Below, piece after piece: positions 33,737 through 44,429 of a stretch of DNA of 64,000 bases (the stretch's first letter is position 1; the number at the start of each line of letters is the position of its first letter). This DNA is from DATFQI01 sp963816955 (GTDB taxonomy: Bacteria > Actinomycetota > Thermoleophilia > Solirubrobacterales > Solirubrobacteraceae). The stretch covers positions 62,001-126,000 of the forward strand of contig CAWFME010000008.1 of NCBI GenBank assembly GCA_963816955.1. The letters are read 5' to 3'. A program made the translations under genes and the position numbers. The notes under the pieces are model-generated. The model did not search any database, had not been told where the DNA came from, and was given only the letters and a program-made list of their open reading frames with translations.

Positions 33737-35090
33737 CCCACCACTCCCTGAACGTCGAGGCGGGGACCTCGGGCAGCTCGCGCATCGTGCTCCAGCCCGG
33801 CACCGGCAGCTTCCCGAGCGGGCCGCGGCCGAGCCTGGAGAGCCGCTGCGCGCGCTCGTAGGCGCGGCGGCTGGAGAACGTCTTGGCGACGGCGCGCATC
33901 GCCAGCGTCTCGGGCGAGAAGCGCGACTTCTCCTCCCGCACGACCCGCGCGCGCAGGTGCACGAGCACCGCGGGGATGTCGATCTTGACCGGGCACGCCT
34001 CGAAGCAGGCGCCGCACAGCGAGGACGCCCACGGCAGCGTCGGCGCCTGGTCCAGCCCGCGCAGCTGCGGCGTGAGGATCGCCCCGATCGGGCCGGGGTA
34101 GACGGACTCGTAGGCCTGCCCGCCTGCGCGCTCGTAGACGGGGCAGACGTTCAGGCAGGCGGAGCAGCGGATGCAGTGCAGCGCTTGGCGGCCGACCTCG
34201 TCGGCCAGCACGTCGGTGCGGCCGTTGTCGAGCAGCACGAGGTGGAACTCCTGCGGCCCGTCGCCGGGCGTCACGCCCGTCCACAGCGACGTGTACGGGT
34301 TCATCCGCTCCGCCGTGGAGGAGCGCGGCAGCAGCTGCAGGAAGACCTCCAGGTCGCGCCACTCGGGCAGCACCTTCTCGATCCCCATCACGCTGACCAG
34401 CGTGTCGGGGAGCGTCGTGCACATGCGCCCGTTGCCCTCGGACTCGACGACGCAGATCGTGCCGGTCTCGGCGATCCCGAAGTTCGCCCCCGAGACGGCG
34501 ACGGGCACCGTGAGGAACTTCTCGCGCAGGTGCTTGCGCGCCGCCTCGGCGATCGCGGTCGCCTCCCAGCCGAGGTCCTCCCCGTCGGCGATCGTGCGCT
34601 CGAACAGCGCCTTGATCTCGGACCGGTTCCAGTGGATCGCGGGCACGAGGATGTGTGACTGCTTGTCGTTCGCGAGCTGGATGATCAGCTCCGCGAGGTC
34701 GGTCTCGATCGCCTCGATGCCGCGCGCGTGCAGGCCCTCGTTGAGGTCGATCTCGTCCGTTGCGAGCGACTTGACCTTGATCACCTCGCGCGCGCCCTTG
34801 GCCTGCGCGATCGAGGCCACGATCGCGGTCGCCTCCGCCCCGTCGCGCGCCCAGTGGACGGTGCCGCCGGCGCGGGAGACCGCCGCCTCCAGGCGCTCGA
34901 GCTGCTCGGGCAGCGTCGCCATCGCGCGCGCCTTGATCGCGGCCCCGGCGTCGCGCAGCGCCTCCCAGTCCGGCAGCTCGGAGATCGTGCGCAGCCGCTT
35001 GGCGCGGATCGTCTGCGTCGCCTTGCCGAGGTTGCGCCGCAGCTGGGAGTCCTGCAGCGACTCGTGAGCGGCGGCGGGAAAGCCCTTCAT
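33717..35090 (-). CDS. lutB: LutB-type iron-sulfur lactate oxidation protein
   Basis: LutB carries a LUD domain and a C-terminal ferredoxin-like domain. The 457-residue protein shows VKSLATDEIDLNEGLHARGI, HILVPAIHWNRSEIKALF, GANFGIAETGTICVVESEGN, then two 4Fe-4S motifs, CIRCSACLNVCPVY and CGACFEACPVKIDIP, and a tail ending WGERRSG. With LutA and LutC it oxidises L-lactate to pyruvate. The ATG at 35090 overlaps the lutA stop as ATGA. Confidence 0.95.
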   Translation of the reverse strand: MKGFPAAAHESLQDSQLRRNLGKATQTIRAKRLRTISELPDWEALRDAGAAIKARAMATLPEQLERLEAAVSRAGGTVHWARDGAEATAIVASIAQAKGAREVIKVKSLATDEIDLNEGLHARGIEAIETDLAELIIQLANDKQSHILVPAIHWNRSEIKALFERTIADGEDLGWEATAIAEAARKHLREKFLTVPVAVSGANFGIAETGTICVVESEGNGRMCTTLPDTLVSVMGIEKVLPEWRDLEVFLQLLPRSSTAERMNPYTSLWTGVTPGDGPQEFHLVLLDNGRTDVLADEVGRQALHCIRCSACLNVCPVYERAGGQAYESVYPGPIGAILTPQLRGLDQAPTLPWASSLCGACFEACPVKIDIPAVLVHLRARVVREEKSRFSPETLAMRAVAKTFSSRRAYERAQRLSRLGRGPLGKLPVPGWSTMRELPEVPASTFREWWGERRSG

Positions 35091-35767
35091 CCGGTCGCCG
35101 CCAGGATCTCGGCCAGGTGCATCGCCCGCACGCCGGTGCGCTGGCGCCGCAGCGCGCCGCCGATGTGCATCAGGCAGGAGTTGTCGGCCGCAGTGCAGAC
35201 CTCGGCGCGGGTGTCGAGGATCCGGCGCAGCTTGTCCGAGAGCATCGCCATCGAGGTGTCGGCGTTCTTCACCGCGAACGTGCCGCCGAAGCCGCAGCAC
35301 TCCTGCGGCTCCTCCAGGTCGACCAGCTCGAGGCCCTGCACGGCCTCCAGCAGCCGCTTCGGCCGGTCGCCGATCCGCAGCACCCGCAGCGAGTGGCAGG
35401 TCGGGTGCAGCGTGACCCGGTGCGGGAACGTCGCGCCGACGTCGACCACGCCGAGCTTGTCGACCAGCAGCTCGGTGAGCTCGAACACGCGGTCGGCCAC
35501 CGCCGGGCAGTGGTCGCGGACCATCCCCACGCACGACGCCGACGGCGAGACGATCGCGTCGTAGGGGTCGAAGACGCGCTCGAAGCGCCGCGCCAGCGCG
35601 AGGCCGTCGTCGGCGTAGCCCGTGTTGAAGTGCATCTGGCCGCAGCAGGTCTGCTCCTCGGGGAACGCCACCTCGTGCCCGAGCCGCTCCAGCACGGTCA
35701 CGACCGCGCGGCCCGTGTCCGGGAACAGCGTGTCGTTGAAGCAGGTGATGAAGAGCGCGACCCGCAC
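35087..35767 (-). CDS. lutA: LutA-type CCG-domain lactate oxidation protein
   Basis: LutA (YkgE/GlcF-type) carries two CCG domains. The 226-residue protein has VALFITCFNDTLFPDTGRA at the start, the first cluster motif EEQTCCGQMHFNTGY and the second, EEPQECCGFGGTFAV, with HPTCHSLR and TAADNSCLMHIGGAL. It is the first gene of the lut operon. The GTG at 35767 is chosen because the next upstream gene ends at 35797 and the protein matches the family from VRVALF onward. Confidence 0.93.
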   Translation of the reverse strand: MRVALFITCFNDTLFPDTGRAVVTVLERLGHEVAFPEEQTCCGQMHFNTGYADDGLALARRFERVFDPYDAIVSPSASCVGMVRDHCPAVADRVFELTELLVDKLGVVDVGATFPHRVTLHPTCHSLRVLRIGDRPKRLLEAVQGLELVDLEEPQECCGFGGTFAVKNADTSMAMLSDKLRRILDTRAEVCTAADNSCLMHIGGALRRQRTGVRAMHLAEILAATG

Positions 35768-35796
35768 CGCGCCGCCGAGCCTACGCCGCGCGCCGC

Positions 35797-36933
35797 TCAG
35801 ATGCGTCGCAGCAGCTCGGCCTTCTTGGTCGTGAACTCCTCCTCGGTGAGCACGCCCGCGTCGCGCAGGTCGCCGAGCTTCTGCAGGAGATCGACCGCAT
35901 CGGGCCTCGCCGGCGCGCGCGGGGGCACGGGCTGATCGGCCGCGGGCACGGCGGCGGTGACCAGCTCCAGCACCGCGGCCAGGTGCCCCGGCTCGAGCTC
36001 CTCGACGCCGGCCACGGCCTCGGGCGCGACCTCGCCCGGTGCGAGCGCGCGGGCCTCCTCCTCGTCGGCGATCAGCACCCGCGATGCGGTCACCGCGATC
36101 ACGCTCGCGGTGCCCGCGGCCAGCGCCAGCAGCGGCTCGCCCGCAGCGGCCGTGTCGGCGAGCCGGCGCAGGGCCGCGCGGGCGGGCTCGAGCCGGTCGG
36201 TCGGCAGGTCGCGCAGCATCGCTCCGGCGACCTCGGGCGGCCACTCCGCCAGCCACGCGTAGGGCTGCGCGGGTGGACTGGCCAGGTGCGAGCGCGCCTG
36301 CGCGAGCCGGTCGCGGGCATGGGTCAGCTCGGGCGGCTCCACGAGCGCCTGGTGGCCGAGGCGGTCGGCGAGCTCCCCCACGCAGGTGTCCAGCCGGGCG
36401 CGGTCGGCGTGGCGCTCGCCGGCGTCGCGATCGGCGGCGGCGAGCGCGCCCGCGAGCGCGAGGCAGGCCGCCGCGTGCGCCTCGGCCGCGGCGGCGTAGC
36501 GGCGCAGCCGCGAGCGCGCCCGGCCCTGCGCCAGCGGCACCGAGGCCTCGATCCGCTTGACCGCCGTGGCGGCCGCCGCCGCGGGCGCGTCGCCGGGCGC
36601 GATCACCACTCGGCCGATCCAGCCGTCGCCGTGCACGCGCAGCTCGCCCTCGGCGATCTCCGCGCGCACGCCGGGCACGAGCCGGTGGCGCATGCGGTCG
36701 ACCTCGACCCACGTCTCGGCGAGCCGCAGCGCGCGCATCGGGCGCTCGACGGGCTGCTCGAGCGTGGCCGCCGCGGTCTGCGCCGCCGCCTTCACCTCGC
36801 GGCTGCGCGTCATCCGCTCCTTCTCACGCCGCCCTGACGCGAGCGCGAGCGCACGGCGGTGCTCGGTGAGCGCCGCGTCGAGCGCGTGCACGGCGGCCCG
36901 CACCCCGACCCCCACGCGTTCGGGTTGGCTCAT
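35797..36933 (-). CDS. SHOCT-domain protein of unknown function
   Basis: The 378-residue protein is Ala/Arg/Glu-rich and largely helical. The C-terminal ~30 residues, LLQKLGDLRDAGVLTEEEFT followed by TKKAELLRRI, form a SHOCT (short C-terminal) domain. Upstream is a strand-rich segment, LLALAAGTASVIAVTASRVL followed by IADEEEARAL, resembling the bPH-like domain often paired with SHOCT. The function is unknown; such proteins are common in actinobacteria. It sits 29 nt upstream of lutA. Confidence 0.75.
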   Translation of the reverse strand: MSQPERVGVGVRAAVHALDAALTEHRRALALASGRREKERMTRSREVKAAAQTAAATLEQPVERPMRALRLAETWVEVDRMRHRLVPGVRAEIAEGELRVHGDGWIGRVVIAPGDAPAAAAATAVKRIEASVPLAQGRARSRLRRYAAAAEAHAAACLALAGALAAADRDAGERHADRARLDTCVGELADRLGHQALVEPPELTHARDRLAQARSHLASPPAQPYAWLAEWPPEVAGAMLRDLPTDRLEPARAALRRLADTAAAGEPLLALAAGTASVIAVTASRVLIADEEEARALAPGEVAPEAVAGVEELEPGHLAAVLELVTAAVPAADQPVPPRAPARPDAVDLLQKLGDLRDAGVLTEEEFTTKKAELLRRI

Positions 36934-37044
36934 CGGCGGGCAACCCTACCCGCAGTACCGGGGAGCACGTCCGCCACGAGAGGGTATGGTGCCGCCCGGG
37001 GTGTGGGGTAGTTCACCGTGCAAGGGACTCCAAGGGGGGAGACT

Positions 37045-38712
37045 GTGTACAAGCAGGTACTGGATCCGGTCGGCGACTCGCTGTTCCTGAGCTCGCTCTT
37101 CGCGCTGATCCCGATCGTCACGCTGTTCGTGCTGCTCGGCGGACTGCGGTTGGCGGCGCACATCGCCGCGCTGATCGCGCTCGCGCTCGCGATCCTCGTC
37201 GCGATCATCGTCTACAGCATGCCCGTCGACCAGGCGCTGCTGTCCGCTTCAGAGGGCGCGGCGTTCGGCCTGTTCCCGATCCTGTGGATCGTCTGGACGG
37301 CGATCTGGATCTACAACATGACGGAGGCGACGGGGCACTTCGCGGTGCTCAGGCGGGCGTTCAGCGGGATCTCGAACGACCAGCGGATCCAGGCCGTGAT
37401 CATCGCCTTCTGCTTCGGCGCGCTGCTCGAGGCGCTGGCCGGCTTCGGCACCCCGGTGGCGATCACCGCCGTGATGCTGATCGCCGTCGGCTTCGAGCCG
37501 ATGAAGGCCGCCGCGGTCGCGCTCGTCGCCAACACCGCTCCTGTCGCCTTCGGTGCGATCGCGATCCCGATCGTGACGCTGTCCGGCCTGACGGAGATCC
37601 CGAAGGAGGACCTCGGCGCGATGGTCGGCCGCCAGACGCCGTTCCTGGCGCTGATCGTGCCGCTGATCCTGGTCGGCATGGTCGACGGGATGCGCGGCGT
37701 GCGCGCCGTCTGGCCCGCGGCGCTGATCGGCGGGCTCGTGTTCGCGCTCGGCCAGTTCATCTGCTCGAACTACATCTCGGTCGAGCTGACCGACATCGTC
37801 GCCTCGCTCGCCTCGGCCGGCGCTCTGATCGCCTTCCTGCGCGTCTGGCAGCCGTCGGATCCGCTGCTCGGCGAGCCCAGCGGCGGGCCGCGACCGGCGA
37901 TCGCCGGGGCGGCCACCGCGGACGCCCGCCACGAGGAGGAGGTCCGGCGGCGCGACGACGACCACAAGGACTCCAAGAAGGACATCTGGGAGGCCTTCGC
38001 GCCGTACATCATCATCATCGCCGTCTTCTCGATCGCCCAGATCGGGTTCATCAAGACGGCGCTGGCCGACCTGACGCAGTCGTTCGACTGGCCCGGGCTC
38101 GACATCCAGACCACCAGCGGCGAGACGCCGACGAGCCAGACGTACAACTTCAACTGGGCCAACGCCGCGGGCACGCTGCTGCTCGTGTCCGGCCTGCTGA
38201 CGATGCTCGTGCTGAAGGTCTCTCCCGGGCGCGCGGTCGGCGTGTTCGGCAAGACCCTGAACCAGCTCAAGCTCGCCACGATCACGGTCATGGCCGTGCT
38301 CGCGCTGGCCTACGTGATGAACCAGTCCGCGCAGACGCTGACGATCGGCAGCTGGATCGCCGGCGCCGGCGGCGTGCTCGCGTTCTTCTCGTCGATCATC
38401 GGCTGGCTCGGCGTCGCCGTCACGGGCTCGGACACCTCGTCGAACTCGCTGTTCGGCGTGCTGCAGCAGGAGGCGGCCATGAAGGCCGGCATCGACCCGC
38501 TGCTGCTCACCGCGGGCAACAGCTCCGGCGGGGTGCTCGGCAAGATGGTCTCGCCGCAGAACCTCGCGATCGGCGCGGCCGCCGTCGGGCTGGCCGGAAG
38601 GGAGGGCGACCTGTTCCGCAAGGTCCTCGGCTGGTCGCTGATAATGCTGCTGTTCATGTGCATCCTCGTGTACCTGCAGTCGACCTCGGTGCTCGGGTGG
38701 ATGGTTCCGTAG
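37045..38712 (+). CDS. lldP: L-lactate / glycolate permease (LctP family)
   Basis: LctP-family permeases import L-lactate, D-lactate and glycolate with protons. The 555-residue protein has about 13 membrane segments and family motifs AFGLFPILWIVWTAIWIYNM, LLEALAGFGTPVAI, NTAPVAFGAI, GSDTSSNSLFGVLQ and LLTAGNSSGGVLGKMVSPQN. A charged loop rich in Asp, Lys and Arg (RRRDDDHKDSKKD) lies near residue 315. The start GTG at 37045 is preceded by AAGGGGGGAG, the best ribosome-binding site in the area; a GTG at 37018 would add nine residues. It begins a plus-strand carboxylate operon and overlaps glcD by 16 nt. Confidence 0.92.
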   Translation: MYKQVLDPVGDSLFLSSLFALIPIVTLFVLLGGLRLAAHIAALIALALAILVAIIVYSMPVDQALLSASEGAAFGLFPILWIVWTAIWIYNMTEATGHFAVLRRAFSGISNDQRIQAVIIAFCFGALLEALAGFGTPVAITAVMLIAVGFEPMKAAAVALVANTAPVAFGAIAIPIVTLSGLTEIPKEDLGAMVGRQTPFLALIVPLILVGMVDGMRGVRAVWPAALIGGLVFALGQFICSNYISVELTDIVASLASAGALIAFLRVWQPSDPLLGEPSGGPRPAIAGAATADARHEEEVRRRDDDHKDSKKDIWEAFAPYIIIIAVFSIAQIGFIKTALADLTQSFDWPGLDIQTTSGETPTSQTYNFNWANAAGTLLLVSGLLTMLVLKVSPGRAVGVFGKTLNQLKLATITVMAVLALAYVMNQSAQTLTIGSWIAGAGGVLAFFSSIIGWLGVAVTGSDTSSNSLFGVLQQEAAMKAGIDPLLLTAGNSSGGVLGKMVSPQNLAIGAAAVGLAGREGDLFRKVLGWSLIMLLFMCILVYLQSTSVLGWMVP

Positions 38713-40238
38713 TCGAAGGCGCCGCCCCGGAAGGGCCGGCGGAGGTGGAGGGGGCGCCGGGCGGCGCCTCCTCGGGGGACCTCACGGCGCTGGTGGCCGA
38801 GCTGCGCCGGATCGTCGGCGAGGACTGGGTCTACACCGCCGAGCACCAGCTGCGGACCTACGAGTCCGACGGCCTGCTCCAGTACCACGTGATCCCGGCG
38901 GCCGCCGTGCTGCCGGGCACCGCGGAGGAGGTGCAGGCCGTCGTGAAGGCGTGCGCCGACGCGGGCGTGCCGTGGGTCGCCCGCGGCGCCGGCTCGGGCC
39001 TGTCGGGCGGCGCGCTGCCGATCGCCGACGGTGTGCTGATCGTCGTCTCGCGGATGAAGCGCATTCTCGAGATCGACCTCGCCAACCAGCGCATCTGCGT
39101 CGAGCCGGGCGTCACGAACACGAACGTCTCCGTGGCGGTCGGGCCCGGCTTCTTCTACCCGCCCGACCCGTCGAGCCAGATCGTCTGCTCTATCGGCGGC
39201 AACGTCGCGGAGAACTCGGGCGGCGCGCACTGCTTCAAGTACGGCTTCACGACGAACTACGTCACGGGGCTGGAGGTCGTGCTGGCCGACGGCGAGATGG
39301 TCCAGATCGGCGGCATGGAGCTCGACCACCCCGGCTACGACCTGCTCGGCGCCTTCGTCGGCTCCGAGGGCACGCTCGGCGTCGCGACCAAGGTCTGGCT
39401 GCGCGTGGTCCCCTCCCCCGAGACGGTCAAGACGCTCGTCGCGTTCTTCGACACCACGCGCCACGCCGGCGAGGCCGTCTCGCAGATCGTGCAGGCGGGC
39501 GTCGTCCCGGGCGCGATCGAGATGATGGACGAGAAGGCGATCGAGGCGTCCGAGCAGATGGCCCATGCCGGCTGGGTGGGTGGGGACGGTGTCCCGCGTG
39601 GCGCGGCGCTGCTGGTCGAGCTCGACGGCGCCGAGCGCGAGTGCGAGGCGCGCTTCGAGGAGGTGGTCGGCCTCTGTGAGCGGTGTGGTTCGGATGACGT
39701 ACGCATCGCCGGGGATGAGGTCGAGCGGGCTCTCTTCTGGAAGATGCGGAAAGCCGCCTTCCCCGCGATGGGCCGGCTGTCGCCGAACTACTTCGTCCAG
39801 GACGGCGTGATCCCGCGCACCAAGCTGCCCGAGGTGCTCGAGCGCATCGAGGCGCTCGGCCAGGAGTACGGGATGATCGTCGCCAACGTCTTCCATGCGG
39901 GCGACGGCAACCTGCACCCGCTCGTCTGTTACGACGGCCGCAACGAGGGCGAGGCCGAGCGGGCGGAGGAGCTGTCGGGCAAGATCCTCGACGCGTGCCT
40001 GGACGCCGGCGGCTCGATCACCGGCGAGCACGGCGTCGGCGTGGACAAGAAGAAGCACATGCCGAAGATGTTCGGCGAGCCCGACCTCGACGCGTTCCAG
40101 CGGCTGCGCTGCGCGTTCGATCCCGCCGGCCTGGCGAACCCCGGCAAGGTGATGCCGACGCCGCGGCTGTGCGGCGAGGTCCCCGGCCCCTACCGGCAGC
40201 ACCCGCTCGAGGCCGCCGGCATCGCGGAGCGCTTCTAG
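38697..40238 (+). CDS. glcD: Glycolate oxidase subunit GlcD (FAD-linked)
   Basis: GlcD is the FAD-binding catalytic subunit that oxidises glycolate or lactate. The protein has a VAO/PCMH-type FAD domain, GVPWVARGAGSGLSGGALPI and CSIGGNVAENSGGAHCFKYG, GSEGTLGVATKVWLRVVP, and the C-terminal substrate domain with NYFVQDGVIPRTKLPEVL, NVFHAGDGNLHPL and ITGEHGVGVDKKK. The GTG at 38697 overlaps the permease stop and gives 513 residues; a GTG at 38745 gives 497, closer to E. coli GlcD. The first ~25 residues look like a disordered leader. Next to glcE and glcF, so the glycolate reading is strong; D-lactate is a possible second substrate. Confidence 0.93.
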   Translation: MDGSVVEGAAPEGPAEVEGAPGGASSGDLTALVAELRRIVGEDWVYTAEHQLRTYESDGLLQYHVIPAAAVLPGTAEEVQAVVKACADAGVPWVARGAGSGLSGGALPIADGVLIVVSRMKRILEIDLANQRICVEPGVTNTNVSVAVGPGFFYPPDPSSQIVCSIGGNVAENSGGAHCFKYGFTTNYVTGLEVVLADGEMVQIGGMELDHPGYDLLGAFVGSEGTLGVATKVWLRVVPSPETVKTLVAFFDTTRHAGEAVSQIVQAGVVPGAIEMMDEKAIEASEQMAHAGWVGGDGVPRGAALLVELDGAERECEARFEEVVGLCERCGSDDVRIAGDEVERALFWKMRKAAFPAMGRLSPNYFVQDGVIPRTKLPEVLERIEALGQEYGMIVANVFHAGDGNLHPLVCYDGRNEGEAERAEELSGKILDACLDAGGSITGEHGVGVDKKKHMPKMFGEPDLDAFQRLRCAFDPAGLANPGKVMPTPRLCGEVPGPYRQHPLEAAGIAERF

Positions 40239-41362
40239 TGGACGGCCCACTAACGGACCTGGAGCCGCTGGCAGCGCGGATACGCGAGCACGGGACGGCC
40301 GGACGGGCCGTGCGGCCCGTCGGCGGCGGCACCAAGCTGGGATGGGGCGGGTCCGATGCCGCCGGCGCGGTCGACCTCGAGACGAGCGCGCTCGACGCGA
40401 TCGCCGAGCACAACGTGGGCGACTTCACCGCGGTGCTGGGGGCGGGCGTGCGGCTCGCCGACGCCCAGGCGGCGTTCGCCGCCGAGAACCAGATGCTGGC
40501 GCTCGATCCGCCGCTGGGCGCCGGCGACGGCGCGACGGTCGGCGGCATGATCGCCACCGCCGACTCCGGCCCGCTGCGCCACCGCTACGGCGGCGTGCGC
40601 GACCTGGTGGTGGGCATGACCGTGATCCTGAGCGACGGCACCGTCGCCAAGTCGGGCGGCAAGGTGATCAAGAACGTCGCGGGCTACGACCTGGCGAAGC
40701 TGTTCGCGGGCTCCTACGGGACGCTCGGGCTGATCGCCTCCGTCTCCGTCCGGCTGCACCCGCTGCCCGGCGCCAACGCCACCGCCATCGCGAGCTCCGA
40801 CGACCCGGCGGCGCTGGCCGCGGCAGCCGCCGAGCTCGCCTCCCACCCGCTCGAGGCCGACTGCCTCGACGTCAGCTGGGACGGCGACCGCGGCCATGTG
40901 CTCGTGCGCTTCGGCGCCGCGGCGGCCGAGCACCAGGCGGAGTCCGTGGTCGTGCGGATGCGCGGGCTCGGCCTCGGCGACGCGCGGGCGGAGGCCGACG
41001 ACGACGAGCTCTGGAACCGCCAGCGCGCGCAGCAGCGCTCCGCCGACGGGATCGTGCTGAAGGTCTCGGGCCGCCCGACCGACCTGCCCGCGGTGATCGC
41101 CGCCGCCCGCGCCCAGCGCGGGACACTGGTCTCGCGCGCGGCGCACGGGCTCTCGTGGCTCGCGCTGCCGGCCGACGCCGACGTCGCGGCCGTGCGCGAG
41201 GCGCTGCACCCGCGCCCGGTGACCGCGCTCGACGGCGCCGAGAAGGTCGCCGATGCATGGCCCGCGCCGCCCGAGGGGACGCTTGCCGTGATGGCCCGCC
41301 TGAAGGAGCGCTTCGACCCCGCGCGGATCTTCCGCCCGGGCGCGTACGTGGGAGGGATCTAA
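40238..41362 (+). CDS. glcE: Glycolate oxidase subunit GlcE (FAD-binding)
   Basis: GlcE is the second FAD-binding subunit. The 374-residue protein has RAVRPVGGGTKLGWGG, TVGGMIATADSGPLRHRYGG, RDLVVGMTVILSDGTVAKSG and GYDLAKLFAGSYGTLGLIA, the standard PCMH motifs, and a shorter C-terminal domain ending LKERFDPARIFRPGAYVGGI. The start GTG shares one base with the glcD stop (TAGTG). The 3' end forms half of a 10-bp hairpin that places the stop codon in its loop. Confidence 0.93.
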   Translation: MDGPLTDLEPLAARIREHGTAGRAVRPVGGGTKLGWGGSDAAGAVDLETSALDAIAEHNVGDFTAVLGAGVRLADAQAAFAAENQMLALDPPLGAGDGATVGGMIATADSGPLRHRYGGVRDLVVGMTVILSDGTVAKSGGKVIKNVAGYDLAKLFAGSYGTLGLIASVSVRLHPLPGANATAIASSDDPAALAAAAAELASHPLEADCLDVSWDGDRGHVLVRFGAAAAEHQAESVVVRMRGLGLGDARAEADDDELWNRQRAQQRSADGIVLKVSGRPTDLPAVIAAARAQRGTLVSRAAHGLSWLALPADADVAAVREALHPRPVTALDGAEKVADAWPAPPEGTLAVMARLKERFDPARIFRPGAYVGGI

Positions 41363-41374
41363 GTGATCCCTCCC
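41350..41374 (+). promoter_or_regulatory. 10-bp hairpin enclosing the glcE stop codon
   Basis: GGGAGGGATC (41350-41359) pairs perfectly with GATCCCTCCC (41365-41374), and the loop TAAGT contains most of the TAA stop. It is the only gap (71 nt) inside an operon of otherwise overlapping genes. It may end some transcripts, protect a processed 3' end or set the ratio of glcE to glcF. Confidence 0.55.
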
Positions 41375-41433
41375 GCACGCCCCCACGTCCTCGCGACGGT
41401 CGAGAACGCGCGGACTCACGGGAGGAACCACTA

Positions 41434-42698
41434 GTGGCCATCGCCTGGGACGAGCACAAGCCGCCAGAGCTCGACCTGATCAAGGACTGCGTGCACTGCG
41501 GCTTCTGCCTGCCGACGTGCCCGAGCTATCAGGTGCTCGAGAACGAGAACGACTCGCCGCGCGGGCGGATCGTGCTGATGCGCATCGGCCACGAGGACGG
41601 CTCCGAGGTCTCCCCGCAGATGACGGAGCACTTCGACAACTGCCTCGGCTGCATGGCGTGCGTGACCGCCTGCCCGTCCGGCGTGCAGTACGACCGGCTG
41701 ATCGAGCGGACGCGCCCGCAGATCGAGCGCCACGGCGCGCGCACCCGCACCCAGCGCGCGTACCGGCGGATGATCTTCGAGCTGTTCACGCACCCGGGGC
41801 GGATGCGGGCGCTCGCGCCGCTGATGGCGCTGCAGGGCCGGCTCGGAGTCAACGAGCGGCTCAGCGACCGGATCAAGCAGCCGCACCTGCGCGCGCTGCT
41901 GCGGCTGGCGCCGCCGGTGAAGCTGCGCACCGCGATGCGGCAGCTGCCCGAGGAGCTGCCGGCGAAGGGCACCCGCAAGGGCACCGTCGGCTTCATGCAG
42001 GGCTGCGTCCAGCGCGCCTTCTTCGGCGACGTCAACGCCGCCACGGTGCGCGTGCTCGCCGCCGAGGGCTGGGAGGTCCACTCCCCGCGCCAGCCGCGCT
42101 GCTGCGGCGCGCTGATGATGCACGCGGGCGTCGAGGAGGACGCCAAGGACCTCGCGCGCGCGACGATCGCCGCCTACGAGGGGTTCGACTTCGTGGCCGT
42201 CAACGTGTCGGGCTGCGGCTCCTCGATGAAGGAGTACGACCACCTGCTCTCCGACGACCCTCAGTGGGCCGACCGCGCGAAGGCGTTCGTGGCCAAGACG
42301 CGCGACGTGCACGAGCTGCTGGGCGAGCACGAGCCGCAGGCCGAGCGGCACCCGCTCCCCATGACGGTCGCGTACCACGATGCCTGCCACCTCGCGCACG
42401 CCCAAGGGGTGCGCTCGCAGCCGCGTGAGCTGCTGCGCGGGATCCCCGGCCTGCAGCTCGTCGAGCCGGCCGAGTGGGAGATCTGCTGCGGCTCCGCCGG
42501 CATCTACAACCTGGTCAAGCCCGAGCCCGCCGCCGAGCTCGGCAAGCGCAAGGCCGCGAACCTGGCCGCCACCGGCGCCGAGGCGATCGCCGCCGCCAAC
42601 CCGGGCTGCTCGATCCAGATCTCCGCGCATCTGGAGCAGCCCGTCCCGATCTACCACCCGATGACCCTCTTGGACCTTTCGATCAGAGGAGCCCGACC

Positions 42699-42702
<4 letters not shown>
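41434..42702 (+). CDS. glcF: Glycolate oxidase iron-sulfur subunit GlcF
   Basis: GlcF passes electrons from the flavin subunits. The 422-residue protein has two N-terminal 4Fe-4S motifs, CVHCGFCLPTCPSY and CLGCMACVTACPSGV, and two CCG domains in the C-terminal half, RCCGALMMHAG and ICCGSAGIYN. The GTG at 41434 is supported by GGGAGG 8-13 nt upstream and by the protein matching from the first residues. The stop overlaps the next gene as GTGA. Confidence 0.95.
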
Positions 42703-44246
<1,544 letters not shown>

Positions 44247-44251
44247 GCCCG

Positions 44252-44366
44252 AACGGCGCGAGGGAGCCTCACGCAACGTGAGCGGTGGATTGATGTGCCT
44301 GAGAGGGAGTTAGCCACCGCTCGCTGTACCCCGGCCACTCCCCCACCCCTCACCAGCCAAGCCGTT
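44252..44366. repeat. Palindromic element, copy 2 (shares a 29-nt core with 7156-7184)
   Basis: The 29 bases at 44280-44308 are identical to 7156-7184, and GAGGGAGCC is also kept (44260-44268). Outer arms AACGGC (44252-44257) and GCCGTT (44361-44366) and an inner 9-bp stem (GAGCGGTGG 44280-44288 with CCACCGCTC 44314-44322) retain the layered layout. The lower part of the inner stem no longer pairs, so this copy is partly decayed or differently folded. Like copy 1 it fills most of a gap between convergent genes (aceB and 44430). The other 60 nt of the gap show nothing recognisable. Confidence 0.8.
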
Positions 44367-44429
44367 ACCCACGCCCCACTAACGCGACCACGGCCCTCGG
44401 CGCCTGCCCAAGACCAGGCCGGCGCTCCG

